From Shewanella sp. AS1 (GTDB lineage: Bacteria; Pseudomonadota; Gammaproteobacteria; Enterobacterales; Shewanellaceae), in contig NZ_JAKCLJ010000002.1 of assembly GCF_021412565.1 (NCBI RefSeq), positions 310,001-374,000 on the forward strand: a DNA stretch of 64,000 nt, in the 5' to 3' direction. The notes below the pieces were generated by a model that saw only the letters and a list, made by a program, of their open reading frames with translations, did not search any database and was not told the DNA's origin. Position numbers and translations under genes: made by a program. Positions within the stretch are counted from its first letter, which is position 1, and the number at the start of each line of letters is the position of its first letter. This document shows positions 8,621 through 16,892 of the stretch, one piece after another.

Positions 8621-9419
8621 CCGTTACCAAACAGCATTTGCCGCACTAAAGACCAAACAGCAAGGCGCATTCGTCCCCTTTGTCACCTTAGGCGATCCAA
8701 CCCCCGAACTGTCACTCAAGATAATCGATACCTTAGTGGAAAATGGCGCCGATGCCCTGGAGCTGGGTTTTCCTTTTTCCGATCCATTGGCCGATGGCCC
8801 TGTTATTCAGGGGGCTAACCTGCGCGCCTTGGCATCAGGCACCACCCCGAGCCAATGTTTTACCCTGCTGGCGAAGATCCGCGAAAAATACCCAGAGCTG
8901 CCTATCGGTCTGCTGCTCTACGCAAACCTGGTCTTTACCAAGGGAATTGATAACTTTTATGCCAAGGCAAAGGCTGCGGGGGTGGACTCAGTACTGATCG
9001 CCGATGTGCCTGTAGAAGAAGCAGAGCCTTTTATTGCCAGCGCCAAGGCTCATGGTATCGCGCCCATTTTTATCGCGCCGCCCAACGCCGATAGCGACAC
9101 CCTAAAACAGGTCGCCGAAAAAGGCGAAGGCTATACCTATCTGCTGTCCCGCGCTGGGGTGACTGGGACTGAATCAAAAGCAGGCATGCCGATTAACGAG
9201 ATTTTATCTCAGCTTGAAACCTATAAGAGTGCGCCGCCTTTGCTTGGCTTTGGTATTGCCGAGCCATCTCAGGTGAAGGCTGCAATTGACGCAGGCGCCG
9301 CCGGTGCCATTTCCGGCTCCGCCGTGGTGAAAATAATCGAGGCGAACCGAGATAACGAGACAGCGCTTTTAGCAGCTTTAGGTGAATTTACCCGTAATAT
9401 GAAAGCGGCGACACTATAG
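8613..9419 (+). CDS. trpA: Tryptophan synthase alpha chain
   Basis: 268-residue TIM barrel that cleaves indole-3-glycerol phosphate. Catalytic residues E50 and D61 are in [33 protein letters not shown] and [12 protein letters not shown] mark the phosphate-binding loops. The start overlaps the trpB stop by eight bases and is preceded by GGAG within trpB. Last gene of the operon; a strong terminator follows about 75 bases on. Confidence 0.97.
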   Translation: MSNRYQTAFAALKTKQQGAFVPFVTLGDPTPELSLKIIDTLVENGADALELGFPFSDPLADGPVIQGANLRALASGTTPSQCFTLLAKIREKYPELPIGLLLYANLVFTKGIDNFYAKAKAAGVDSVLIADVPVEEAEPFIASAKAHGIAPIFIAPPNADSDTLKQVAEKGEGYTYLLSRAGVTGTESKAGMPINEILSQLETYKSAPPLLGFGIAEPSQVKAAIDAGAAGAISGSAVVKIIEANRDNETALLAALGEFTRNMKAATL

Positions 9420-9429
9420 GCTGCCCAGT

Positions 9430-9509
9430 AGAGCAATCTCACTATAGAGCGATCTCACAATAGACCTATTTCCCGATAGACCGTTCTCACGTTAAACCGA
9501 TCTCCTAAG
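9430..9509. repeat. Degenerate 16-bp tandem repeat leading into the trp terminator
   Basis: Five units of 16 bases at 9430, 9446, 9462, 9478 and 9494 share the pattern AGAxCxxTCTCxCxAT. The last unit (AAACCGATCTCCTAAG) forms the left arm of the terminator hairpin. The array fills the space between trpA and the terminator. Confidence 0.8.
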
Positions 9510-9522
9510 AGATCGGTTTTTT
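9494..9522 (+). terminator. Rho-independent terminator of the trp operon
   Basis: Perfect 11-bp stem (AAACCGATCTC at 9494-9504, GAGATCGGTTT at 9509-9519), four-base loop CTAA, then a T-run to 9522. It ends transcription after trpA, before yciB. Confidence 0.93.
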
Positions 9523-9680
9523 ACACCCCAAACTTGCCGGTTTCAGCTTCAATTCAGCTATCTGGTAATAATTAACCAGTAGAGAGAACAAATCCCCCTT
9601 CTCTGCGCTCGGTCGCTTTTGCGACTATAGTTGCCGTGCTACACTCGATGGTCTCTATTGTTTGTGTATTTAAAAGACCT

Positions 9681-10226
9681 ATGAAACAACTGCTCGACTT
9701 TCTGCCGTTAGTGATCTTTTTCGCTGTCTACAAATTTTTCGATATCTACATTGCCAGTGGCGCCCTGATCGCGGCCACCGCCCTGCAGTTAATAGTCACT
9801 TATATGCTGTATAAGAAAGTCGAAAAGATGCATCTCATCACCTTCGCCATGGTGAGCTTTTTCGGCACCCTCACCCTGATTTTTCACGATGATGCCTTTA
9901 TCAAGTGGAAAGTGACTGTGGTTTACGCCCTGTTCGCCATCGCTTTGGCGGTCAGTCAATGGCTTAACAAACCCATTTTAAAGGGGATGCTGGGCAAAGA
10001 ACTGGTGGTCAGCGATGCAGTTTGGGCTCGCGTCACTTGGTACTGGGTGGCTTTCTTTATCGCGTGTGGTCTAGGCAATATCTACGTGGCCTTTAGCCTG
10101 TCACAGGATACCTGGGTCAATTTTAAAGTCTTTGGTCTGACAGCCCTGACACTGGTCAATACTGTGGTCACAGTTGTCTATCTCTATAAACATCTACCTG
10201 AAGAACAGAAAAAGGAACTCAAATAA
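9681..10226 (+). CDS. yciB: Inner membrane protein YciB (septation protein A, IspZ family)
   Basis: 181 residues from the family-standard start [19 protein letters not shown]. The frame is open 15 codons upstream, but that part lacks family character. Five or so hydrophobic segments are visible. YciB/IspA is an inner membrane protein tied to envelope synthesis and septation; in E. coli it interacts with elongation and division proteins. The sequence is conserved at [16 protein letters not shown] and VARVTWYW-type positions (here [12 protein letters not shown]). The stop TAA overlaps the yciI ATG (TAATG), so the two are coupled, as is common in gammaproteobacteria. Confidence 0.94.
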   Translation: MKQLLDFLPLVIFFAVYKFFDIYIASGALIAATALQLIVTYMLYKKVEKMHLITFAMVSFFGTLTLIFHDDAFIKWKVTVVYALFAIALAVSQWLNKPILKGMLGKELVVSDAVWARVTWYWVAFFIACGLGNIYVAFSLSQDTWVNFKVFGLTALTLVNTVVTVVYLYKHLPEEQKKELK

Positions 10227-10525
10227 TGTGGTATATGATCTCATCTCAAGACGTTGAAAACAGTTTAGAAAATCGACTAGCTGCCCGTCCGGCTCATCTG
10301 GCGCGCCTGCAAGAGTTAGCCGATGAAGGCCGTTTATTAATTGCCGGACCGCATCCTGCTATCGACAGTGAAAACCCAGGTGAAGCTGGTTTCACTGGCT
10401 CTCTGGTCGTTGCCGATTTTGCCTCCCTCGAAGATGCCCAGGCTTGGGCCGATAAAGACCCCTACATCGCAGCAGGTGTCTATGAAAAGGTGGTCGTTAA
10501 GCCTTACAAACACGTTCTGCCGTAG
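10226..10525 (+). CDS. yciI: YciI family protein
   Basis: 99-residue ferredoxin-like (dimeric alpha/beta barrel) protein. The conserved His in RPAHLARLQ (about residue 24) and Asp in [11 protein letters not shown] (about 75) correspond to the proposed active-site pair of the family. Biochemical role in the cell is not established; some relatives act as dehydrochlorinase-like enzymes. Coupled to yciB by TAATG. The stop codon TAG is the first three bases of a tandem repeat running toward xthA. Confidence 0.93.
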   Translation: MWYMISSQDVENSLENRLAARPAHLARLQELADEGRLLIAGPHPAIDSENPGEAGFTGSLVVADFASLEDAQAWADKDPYIAAGVYEKVVVKPYKHVLP

Positions 10526-10590
10526 GCTCAAACTTAGGCTCAAACTTAGGCTCAAACAAACTTAGCCTCAAACAAACTTAGGCTCAAATA
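10523..10590. repeat. 12/16-bp tandem repeat starting at the yciI stop codon
   Basis: Units start at 10523, 10535 (TAGGCTCAAACT, 12 bases), 10547 and 10563 (16 bases with an extra AAAC), and 10579 (partial). The first unit includes the yciI TAG. It fills the whole spacer to xthA. Confidence 0.88.
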
Positions 10591-10600
10591 GGTTTTCAGG

Positions 10601-11407
10601 ATGAAAATAGTCTCATTTAACATTAATGGTCTCAGGGCCAGACTGCATCAGCTACAGGCGCTGATCGACAGCCATGCGCCGGACATTATCGGTCTGCAGG
10701 AAACAAAAGTGCACGATGAAGCATTTCCCCTGGCCGATGTTGAGGCCATGGGTTACAAGGTGCATTATCATGGTGGCAAGGCACACTATGGTGTGGCCAT
10801 GTTATCCAAGCTTGAACCATTAAACGTTCAGAAAGGTTTTCCTACCGATGATGAAGATGCCCAGCGCCGTATGATTATGGGCACTTTTATGCAGGAAAAT
10901 GGCAGGCCCCTCACTGTGCTTAATGGATATTTCCCCCAAGGGGAAAATATCAGTCACGAAGTGAAATATCCTGCCAAGCGTAAATTCTATCAGGATCTGA
11001 TGCGCTACCTTGAGGAGCACCGCAGTCCGGATGAAGATATCGCCATCATAGGTGACATCAATATCTCTCCTATCGATTTAGATATCGGCATCGGCCCGGC
11101 TAACGCAAAACGCTGGCTACAAACAGGTAAGTGCAGTTTTCAGCCGGAAGAGCGCGAGTGGCTACAAACCCTGCTCAACTGGGGATTAGTGGATACCTTC
11201 CGTCAACTGCATCCTGAGCGCAGTGAGCGTTACTCCTGGTTTGATTACCGCAGTAAAGGCTTTGATGATAACCGCGGCCTGAGGATCGATGTGATCCTAG
11301 CAACCCCTTCCCTTGCCGCACGTTTAGTCGAATCCGACGTGGATTATGAACTAAGGGGTATAGAAAAACCGTCCGATCACGCCCCTATCTGGAGCGTGTT
11401 TAAATAA
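10601..11407 (+). CDS. xthA: Exodeoxyribonuclease III
   Basis: 268 residues of the exonuclease-endonuclease-phosphatase family. Catalytic motifs in order: [10 protein letters not shown] (Asn), IIGLQETKV (metal-binding Glu about residue 34), NGYFPQG (Tyr), IGDINISP (Asp/Asn about 151-153) and SDHAPIW (terminal Asp-His). The enzyme acts on AP sites and 3' blocks in base excision repair. It is followed by a bidirectional terminator shared with the convergent DUF1097 gene. Start ATG lies 76 bases after yciI. Confidence 0.96.
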   Translation: MKIVSFNINGLRARLHQLQALIDSHAPDIIGLQETKVHDEAFPLADVEAMGYKVHYHGGKAHYGVAMLSKLEPLNVQKGFPTDDEDAQRRMIMGTFMQENGRPLTVLNGYFPQGENISHEVKYPAKRKFYQDLMRYLEEHRSPDEDIAIIGDINISPIDLDIGIGPANAKRWLQTGKCSFQPEEREWLQTLLNWGLVDTFRQLHPERSERYSWFDYRSKGFDDNRGLRIDVILATPSLAARLVESDVDYELRGIEKPSDHAPIWSVFK

Positions 11408-11438
11408 GGTTTTCGCTAGCCTGCTACAGTCGATATTA

Positions 11439-11471
11439 AAAAAGGGTCAATAACGATTATTGACCCTTTTT
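11439..11471. terminator. Bidirectional terminator between xthA and the DUF1097 gene
   Basis: 15-bp perfect stem AAAAAGGGTCAATAA (11439-11453) and complement (11457-11471), loop CGA, with A-run on one side and T-run on the other, between convergent genes. Confidence 0.92.
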
Positions 11472-11491
11472 AATTTCTGCCTATTGGCCGA

Positions 11492-11983
11492 TTAATGCTG
11501 TTTGGCTAAACGCAGTTTAATTGCGGGTAAGGTCTTGGTTGAAAATGCAACCAGCTGAGCCGTTAACAGCGTCATGCCATAACCCAGCAGTGCCCCCAAG
11601 ATCAAAGGTAAGATGATAGGTGCAATATCGCCGCCCATGGCAAATGTCGCACAGCAGCCAATAAAGGCGCCGGGAATGAAGGCAAGCTTTTGATAACTGG
11701 CCTGCAAACACATCATGCTGGTCGCAATCCCAGTTAACAGATAACCCACTAAAGGTTCGTTAAAGTAACTGCCGCCGGCAATGATCACCCAGGCCCAGAA
11801 CACCCCAGAGAAGTTAGTCAACCAAGTGGTTAACACGCCTTTAGCGTTAACTTTACCCTGTGCAAAATAGGTACTGCAGGAGAGGAAACCAATCCAAGTC
11901 ACCAGATGAAATATATCGGCCACCTCAGCCCAAATGGCTGCCAGTAGACCCGCAGAAAAAGCAACTTGCCAACGATGTTCCAT
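11492..11983 (-). CDS. DUF1097 family inner membrane protein
   Basis: About 163 residues from MEHRWQVAFSAGLLAAIWAEVA. The frame stays open 30 codons further upstream, but those residues are unlike the family, and GGGG lies about seven bases before this ATG. Five to six hydrophobic segments; the pattern (small residues, WxxF, PLILGALLGYGMTLL) fits DUF1097 (E. coli YcdZ type), a membrane family of unknown function. Convergent with xthA, with its own side of the shared terminator. Confidence 0.75.
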   Translation of the reverse strand: MEHRWQVAFSAGLLAAIWAEVADIFHLVTWIGFLSCSTYFAQGKVNAKGVLTTWLTNFSGVFWAWVIIAGGSYFNEPLVGYLLTGIATSMMCLQASYQKLAFIPGAFIGCCATFAMGGDIAPIILPLILGALLGYGMTLLTAQLVAFSTKTLPAIKLRLAKQH

Positions 11984-12135
11984 GTATGACCCCATGTTAC
12001 AGTGGAATATTTGTAGGTAATTTACACCAAAATAAAACAGAAAAACCGGATCATCCGCAAAATATCGAAACAAATCGCTTAAAAAATCACCAAATGAAGT
12101 TTTTTAACGCGCTCAATGGCAGCAGAGTGCAAACT

Positions 12136-12195
12136 AAGCCGGTAAAGAGACAGGCTAAGCTTGTAAATAAGGCAGTAAATAGACCAGTAACTAAG
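12136..12195. repeat. Degenerate 12-bp periodic stretch
   Basis: Five 12-base units (12136, 12148, 12160, 12172, 12184) share an xxxGTAAxTAAG-like pattern. They lie in the 290-base gap between the divergently placed DUF1097 and YcbL genes and within a 45-codon plus-strand ORF (12094-12231, starting MKFF, very basic) that has no ribosome site. I do not call that ORF a gene. Confidence 0.5.
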
Positions 12196-12231
12196 TTAGA
12201 AAAAAGAAAATGGCTGACCCAAATGCACTAA

Positions 12232-12255
12232 AAAGGGCCTCAAAAGAGACCCTTT
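12232..12255 (-). terminator. Terminator of the ycbL-like gene
   Basis: 10-bp stem with one mismatch (AAAGGGCCTC at 12232-12241, GAGACCCTTT at 12246-12255, loop AAAA). On the minus strand it runs into a T-run. Confidence 0.8.
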
Positions 12256-12276
12256 AGGCTGTGTGTCGGCTAATGA

Positions 12277-12921
12277 TCAGCTTAACAGCTGATCGGCTAC
12301 GAAAGGATTCTGCTCACGCTCAAGACCAAAGTTGGAGATGGGGCCGTGGCCGGGAATAAAACTCACATCTCGCCCTAATGTCCATAATACTTGGGTGATA
12401 GAGTGGATCAGATCTTTATGGCTGGATTGTGGGAAATCGGTACGCCCGATAGAGCCTTTAAATAACACATCCCCAACCCAGGCAAGCTTATCCGCTTCAC
12501 TGAAAAACACCACATGACCCGGCGTATGTCCAGGGCAGTGATAGACCTTCAGCGTCTGCTCCCCTACTGTCACCAGATCGCCGTGCTCCAGATATTGATC
12601 CGGCGTAAAAGGTGCCACGGGCAAGAAGCCAAAATGCTTACTCTGTTCATTGAGTGAAGATAACCAAAATTCATCGGCCTTGTGCGGACCAATAATGGAC
12701 ACACCAGTGGCCTCACTCAAGGCTTTTGCGCCGCCCACGTGATCAATATGCCCATGAGTTAATAGTATTTTTTCTATTGTAAGCCCATTGGCCTGCAACT
12801 GCTGCGTAATACGTTGGACATCACCGCCCGGATCGACAACCGCTGCCATCTTCGTTTTTTCACACCAAATAATACTGCAGTTTTGCTGAAACGGTGTGAC
12901 TGGCACAATTTGATATTTCAT
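12277..12921 (-). CDS. MBL-fold hydrolase, YcbL type (glyoxalase II-like)
   Basis: 214 residues from MKYQIVPVTPFQQNC; a GTG four codons upstream is possible but the ATG matches relatives. The metallo-beta-lactamase motif is LTHGHIDHVGG near residue 58, with further ligands in YHCPGHTPGHVVF, GDVLFKGSIGRTDFP and PGHGP. The family (YcbL in enterics) resembles type II glyoxalases that hydrolyse S-lactoylglutathione; substrate here is inferred. Monocistronic, between its own terminator and the divergent S33 peptidase gene. Confidence 0.88.
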   Translation of the reverse strand: MKYQIVPVTPFQQNCSIIWCEKTKMAAVVDPGGDVQRITQQLQANGLTIEKILLTHGHIDHVGGAKALSEATGVSIIGPHKADEFWLSSLNEQSKHFGFLPVAPFTPDQYLEHGDLVTVGEQTLKVYHCPGHTPGHVVFFSEADKLAWVGDVLFKGSIGRTDFPQSSHKDLIHSITQVLWTLGRDVSFIPGHGPISNFGLEREQNPFVADQLLS

Positions 12922-13078
12922 CTTCACATCCACTATTAAAGGTTGATCCTAGAGTACGATATGCCATCCATATTCTCTAACAACTCTTAGCATAATTTTG
13001 ATCTAGGATAACCTATCGAGCTAAAAATTTTTTGATTACAATCCAACTTAAAAAATTGCCCATAACCCAAGGTTCCCT

Positions 13079-14368
13079 ATGTCTAAGCCGCAGCTCCTGT
13101 CTGGTATTCATGCCATCAAACACCACTTTCATCTTCCCCTAGATCACAACCAGCCTCAAGGTGAGCAGATAACTGTGTTCGCCCGTGAACTCTTTGCCCC
13201 TGAGCATAAGGACTCACCTTTACCCTATATGGTCTTTTTCCAGGGTGGCCCAGGCTTTGGCGCCTTAAGGCCGGTATCAAACAGCGGTTGGGTTAAACGA
13301 GCGCTGCGGGAATTTCGTGTCCTGCTGCTGGATCAACGTGGTACAGGCTTGTCGACTCCGGTTAACTTCAGCGCATTAAGTCATCTGAATTCGGCTGAGC
13401 AGGCGGACTACCTAAGCCATTTTCGCGCCGATAATATCATTAAAGACGCCGAAGCGATCCGCAAACAGCTTATTGGCGATCAAAAATGGAGCATCTTAGG
13501 CCAGAGTTTTGGCGGTTTTTGTGTACTTAAATACCTCAATGATGCGCCAGAGGGCGTCCATGAAGCCTATATCACAGGCGGTATCCCCCCACTGACACGT
13601 AGCGCCGACGAGGTCTATCAAGCCACCTACCTCAGAGTGCTCGCCAAGAATCAGGATTTTTTCCAGCGTTTCCCCGATGCACAGCAACTGGTGAAACAGC
13701 TGGCTGACTATATCACCCAGCATGAAGTACGCATCGCCAGCGGCGAGCGACTCACGGTTGAGATGTTGCAACTCTTGGGGATCAATATAGGCATGGAGCA
13801 AGGCCCAGAGCAGGTCTATTACCTGCTGGAACAGGCGCTGATAGACACATCAAACGGATTGACTGTGAATCCGCTGTTTCTGGCGCATTTTTGCCAGCTG
13901 CTGGACTTTAACACCAACCCCATTTTTGCCCTACTGCATGAGAGTATCTATTGTCAGCAATCCGCCTCACGCTGGTCGGCCCAGCGCGTCAGAGGCCAAT
14001 ACCCTGAATTTAACTATCAAGCCGACAAGCCATTCTTGTTTACCGGCGAGATGGTCTATCCCTGGTTTTTCGACCAGTTCAGCAACCTAAAACCGCTAAA
14101 ACATGCCGCTCACCTGCTGGCAGAAAAGGCCGACTGGCCTCGCCTCTATGATCTGAATAAATTGCAAAACAACACTGTGCCTGTGGCCGCCGCAATTTAC
14201 AGCGAAGATATGTTTGTCGAGATGCAATACAGTTTAGAGACGGCCAAGCAGGTCGCCGGATTGAAATATTGGCTCACCTCTGAATATGAGCACAACGGCA
14301 TACGCATGGATGGCGAGCGCATCCTAGATAAATTGATCGCCCTTAATCGTGGAGAGCTGTTGAGGTAA
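13079..14368 (+). CDS. Alpha/beta hydrolase, prolyl aminopeptidase-like (peptidase S33)
   Basis: 429 residues. The nucleophile is S143 in LGQSFGGFC; the oxyanion motif is FFQGGPGFG at 54-62, a Q-for-H variant of the HGGPG motif of proline iminopeptidases; the catalytic His is probably near 405 in YEHNGIRMDG. LLDQRGTGLS at 83-92 is also typical. Family members release N-terminal proline from peptides; no signal peptide, so cytoplasmic. Long for the family by about 100 residues, as in the larger S33 aminopeptidases. Single gene. Confidence 0.88.
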   Translation: MSKPQLLSGIHAIKHHFHLPLDHNQPQGEQITVFARELFAPEHKDSPLPYMVFFQGGPGFGALRPVSNSGWVKRALREFRVLLLDQRGTGLSTPVNFSALSHLNSAEQADYLSHFRADNIIKDAEAIRKQLIGDQKWSILGQSFGGFCVLKYLNDAPEGVHEAYITGGIPPLTRSADEVYQATYLRVLAKNQDFFQRFPDAQQLVKQLADYITQHEVRIASGERLTVEMLQLLGINIGMEQGPEQVYYLLEQALIDTSNGLTVNPLFLAHFCQLLDFNTNPIFALLHESIYCQQSASRWSAQRVRGQYPEFNYQADKPFLFTGEMVYPWFFDQFSNLKPLKHAAHLLAEKADWPRLYDLNKLQNNTVPVAAAIYSEDMFVEMQYSLETAKQVAGLKYWLTSEYEHNGIRMDGERILDKLIALNRGELLR

Positions 14369-14464
14369 CGATCGCGGTAAAGAACGACCAAAGTAACGAT
14401 CGACGGGGCGTATCGCTCGCCCCAACCATCCAAAAATCAGCGAAGCGCCTAGCTTTAGGAGGCA

Positions 14465-14512
14465 TTGGCTGTAGAAGCCCTTAGCTGTAGAAGCCCTTGG
14501 CTGTAAAACGCG
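14465..14512. repeat. 16-bp tandem repeat, three units
   Basis: TTGGCTGTAGAAGCCC (14465-14480), TTAGCTGTAGAAGCCC (14481-14496) and a diverged third unit (14497-14512). Located 97 bases after the S33 peptidase stop. Confidence 0.88.
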
Positions 14513-14667
14513 CCTTCGGGACGCTTTCTCACCTCGATTGCTTCGAGTCAAAATCACAAGCTAACTTTGCAAATTTTTGTGCTCGTTTATCCAGCACGAG
14601 TCTGGTAGAGTGTTTATTAATCAATAACTTTGTTATAGTGCAGCTTAGATAATAGGTTTAATAAATG

Positions 14668-14701
14668 TGCATGCGCGTTTTGCCAAATACATGCGCATGC
14701 A
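14668..14701. repeat. 9-bp inverted repeat upstream of the DUF262 gene
   Basis: TGCATGCGC at 14668-14676 and GCGCATGCA at 14693-14701 are exact reverse complements with a 16-base loop. It lies about 75 bases before the DUF262 start, where an operator would be expected; each arm also contains the short palindrome GCATGC. Role unproven. Confidence 0.6.
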
Positions 14702-14776
14702 TACTAATAAAATGTTATGACTAAAAGCAACATGCAACAATTTTTACTATCTGATCTGTGACATCAAGGAAATTCA

Positions 14777-16345
14777 ATGAGTGATCCAATAACAATTCGC
14801 AAACTAATTGATCGCATTACATCCGGTGATATCAGGATTCCAGCTTTTCAACGTGATTTTGTTTGGGAGCCTGAGCAAGTTGCTTTCCTTTTGGATAGTA
14901 TTTACAAAGGGTTCCCGATAGGAACTGTAATCTTGTGGAAAACCGACACTAGATTAAAGACTGAAAAAAGATTGGGTCTCTTCGATTTGCCCGAACCTCA
15001 AAAAGACTACCCGGTAAATTATGTATTGGATGGACAGCAGCGTTTAACTTCAATCTTTAGTGTTTTTCAGACGGATTTGGCACCAATATCCTCTGAATGG
15101 ACTGATATATATTTCGATATTGATGCAGAGGAGAATATACAGGAGTCACTATTTTTAGCACTGGAAGAATCAGAAATAGATCAATCCAGACATTTTCCTA
15201 TGAAAACGCTTTTTGATCCGGTTGCTTATCGTCAGGCAACCAATGGGCTACGTGACGACATAATTTTGAAACTTGACGAACTTCAATCAAGGTTCAAAGA
15301 GTATTTAATTCCAAATGAGGTTTTCGAATCAGAAGATAGAAACAAAGTCGCAATTGTATTCGAAAGAATTAATCGTGCAGGGACCGAGCTTGATGTGTTT
15401 GAGCTGTTGTCTGCTTGGAGCTGGTCTGACGATTTTGATTTGGTGGAGAAATTTCGAGATTTACAGTCAGAAATATCTGATCACAATTTTGGAGAGTTAG
15501 TTGAGGATAAAGATCTTCAACTAAGAATGTGTGCAGGCATCATTGCGGGTGAAACCACTCCGAAAACCATAATGGAACTACAAGGTGATGAGATAAGAGA
15601 AAAATTTCATATAGTCGAGAAGGGTATCTTGGGGGCGCTAGACTTTTTAAAGAGAGAGGCTAATGTACGCCATTACAAGATGATACCTTTTCCAGGTCTG
15701 TTAGTTCCTTTGGCTGCATTTTTTGCAACTGATAAAGCTGACGGGATTCGTTATACGGACAAGCAGCGTGACAAGATATTGAGATGGTTTTGGCGGTCGC
15801 TGTTTACGCGGAGATTCTCTGCAGGTGTTAATCAGCGACAGGCAACGGATATTGTAGAACTTTGTCGCTTACGGGATGATGAAGAGCATGTGCTCCGCTA
15901 TCCCGTAGCTGATAACAAAATAGACTTTGAAAAGAGCCCTTTTAGTAGCACAAGTGCTAATGGTCGAGTCCTCATTCTTATGCTCAACACAATGGGGCCT
16001 AAGTCATTCTTAAGTGGCGCAAACGTTGTTTTAGACGAAGTTCTAAAAAAGGGGAGTAAACATGAATATCATCATATCTTTCCCCAGAAATTTTTAGAAA
16101 AAAGTGGTCGCGAAAGAAAGCAGATCAATGTGCTTGCCAATATTTGTTTCTTGACCAGAGGCGACAATAACAATATCAAAGATAAGTCACCCACAGAGTA
16201 TCTTGGTAGCCTTCCAGAGGACAGAAGGCGAGCGTATTTGGAATCTGCCCTATGCCCTGAAGATACTGACAAACTTGATTATGATGAATTCATAAAAGCA
16301 AGGACACAACTACTAAACAGTAAGGCCGAAGAGTTGATGTCATAA
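14777..16345 (+). CDS. DUF262 / HNH (DUF1524-like) protein, GmrSD-related
   Basis: 522 residues. The N-terminal DUF262 domain has IPAFQRDFVWEPEQ at 21-34 and the ParB-like signature VLDGQQRLTS at 83-92. The C-terminal part has HEYHHIFPQKFLEK starting at H429, followed by NVLANICFLTRGDNN, an HNH-type His-Asn layout seen in DUF1524. In GmrSD type IV restriction enzymes these two domains bind nucleotide and cut modified phage DNA; stand-alone proteins of this layout are usually counted as putative defence nucleases. That function is inferred. Base use is AT-richer than neighbours. Ribosome site AAGGAA lies before the ATG. Its stop codon lies within an attC-like site, which suggests it arrived as, or beside, a gene cassette. 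Confidence 0.85.
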   Translation: MSDPITIRKLIDRITSGDIRIPAFQRDFVWEPEQVAFLLDSIYKGFPIGTVILWKTDTRLKTEKRLGLFDLPEPQKDYPVNYVLDGQQRLTSIFSVFQTDLAPISSEWTDIYFDIDAEENIQESLFLALEESEIDQSRHFPMKTLFDPVAYRQATNGLRDDIILKLDELQSRFKEYLIPNEVFESEDRNKVAIVFERINRAGTELDVFELLSAWSWSDDFDLVEKFRDLQSEISDHNFGELVEDKDLQLRMCAGIIAGETTPKTIMELQGDEIREKFHIVEKGILGALDFLKREANVRHYKMIPFPGLLVPLAAFFATDKADGIRYTDKQRDKILRWFWRSLFTRRFSAGVNQRQATDIVELCRLRDDEEHVLRYPVADNKIDFEKSPFSSTSANGRVLILMLNTMGPKSFLSGANVVLDEVLKKGSKHEYHHIFPQKFLEKSGRERKQINVLANICFLTRGDNNNIKDKSPTEYLGSLPEDRRRAYLESALCPEDTDKLDYDEFIKARTQLLNSKAEELMS

Positions 16346-16406
16346 CAAATCGCTGCTAGGGACAAACCTACGCTGCGCTCCGGTTTGCCCCAGAGAGAGG
16401 CGTTAT
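16342..16406 (+). repeat. attC-like recombination site (integron type) 1
   Basis: ATAAC at 16342-16346 pairs with GTTAT at 16402-16406 (R''/R'), and GGGACAAACC (16360-16369) pairs with GGTTTGCCCC (16381-16390) with one mismatch, leaving a short centre. The TAACAAA...GGCGTTA ends match the layout of integron attC sites, in particular the Vibrio/Shewanella chromosomal type. The DUF262 stop codon is inside the R'' box, as is typical of cassettes. Confidence 0.75.
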
Positions 16407-16421
16407 CAACCAGGATAAGCA

Positions 16422-16892
16422 ATGAGCATCAATATTAGAAAAGCTGTGATTAGTGATGCGAAAGCAATCAGTGTGTTGATATTACGTTTGACAAAAAAGT
16501 ATGTTTGCCCGACTTGTGATTTATCGGTGCATAGTGTTTTGCTTGACTCTATGTCAGAAGAGAATATTAAAACGTATTTGTCTGCAAACTACTTTTATGC
16601 GGTCGCTGTGAATATGAATGATGACATTGTTGGTGTGGCTGGTATTCGAGATTATTCGCACTTGTATCATCTTTTTGTAGACGAGGGTAGCCAAGGAAAA
16701 GGGCTTTCACGCCAGTTGTGGGAAGTGGTTAAAGATGAGTCTCTCAAAAACGGTAATAGTGGTCACTTTACTGTGAATTCTGCAGTGAACGCAGAAAGTG
16801 TTTATTTGAGTTTTGGTTTCAATCGTACAGAAGGCATAAGAAACAGAGACGGGGTGGTAGATATACCGATGGCGTTAGACACTGTTTGCTAA
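16422..16892 (+). CDS. GNAT family N-acetyltransferase (gene cassette)
   Basis: 156 residues of the GNAT fold. The acetyl-CoA loop (motif A) is visible as LFVDEGSQGKGLSRQLW around 84-100, and the C-terminal part has NAESVYLSFGF, the usual alpha4-beta7 element. The substrate cannot be told from sequence; acetyltransferases are among the commonest integron cassette genes. The ATG lies 20 bases after the GTT crossover point of the upstream attC-like site with AGGA seven bases before it, and the TAA stop is the first base pair of the downstream attC. No promoter is seen inside the short leader, so expression probably depends on upstream transcription. AT-rich relative to the flanks. Confidence 0.88.
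   Translation: MSINIRKAVISDAKAISVLILRLTKKYVCPTCDLSVHSVLLDSMSEENIKTYLSANYFYAVAVNMNDDIVGVAGIRDYSHLYHLFVDEGSQGKGLSRQLWEVVKDESLKNGNSGHFTVNSAVNAESVYLSFGFNRTEGIRNRDGVVDIPMALDTVC

Larger units (their letters stand above)
14369..14776. other. Gene-free stretch before the DUF262 gene
   Basis: Holds a 16-bp repeat (14465-14512), a weak imperfect hairpin near 14506-14527 followed by a short T-run that may end the peptidase transcript, and a 9-bp inverted repeat (14668-14701). From about 14560 the sequence becomes AT-rich, marking the start of the accessory patch. GTTAT motifs at 14634 and 14714 could be cassette boundaries but no convincing attC hairpin was found here. No ORF looked real. Confidence 0.6.

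Noticed and set aside
11860..12231. Plus-strand ORF of 123 codons antisense to the DUF1097 gene
   Set aside because: Most of it mirrors a well-supported membrane protein gene; only the last 45 codons lie in free space and they lack a ribosome site.
14600..14730. Third attC-like site upstream of the DUF262 gene
   Set aside because: GTTAT motifs exist and the dyad at 14668-14701 could be a stem, but no TAAC-type partner box in the right order was found, so the upstream cassette edge is not called.
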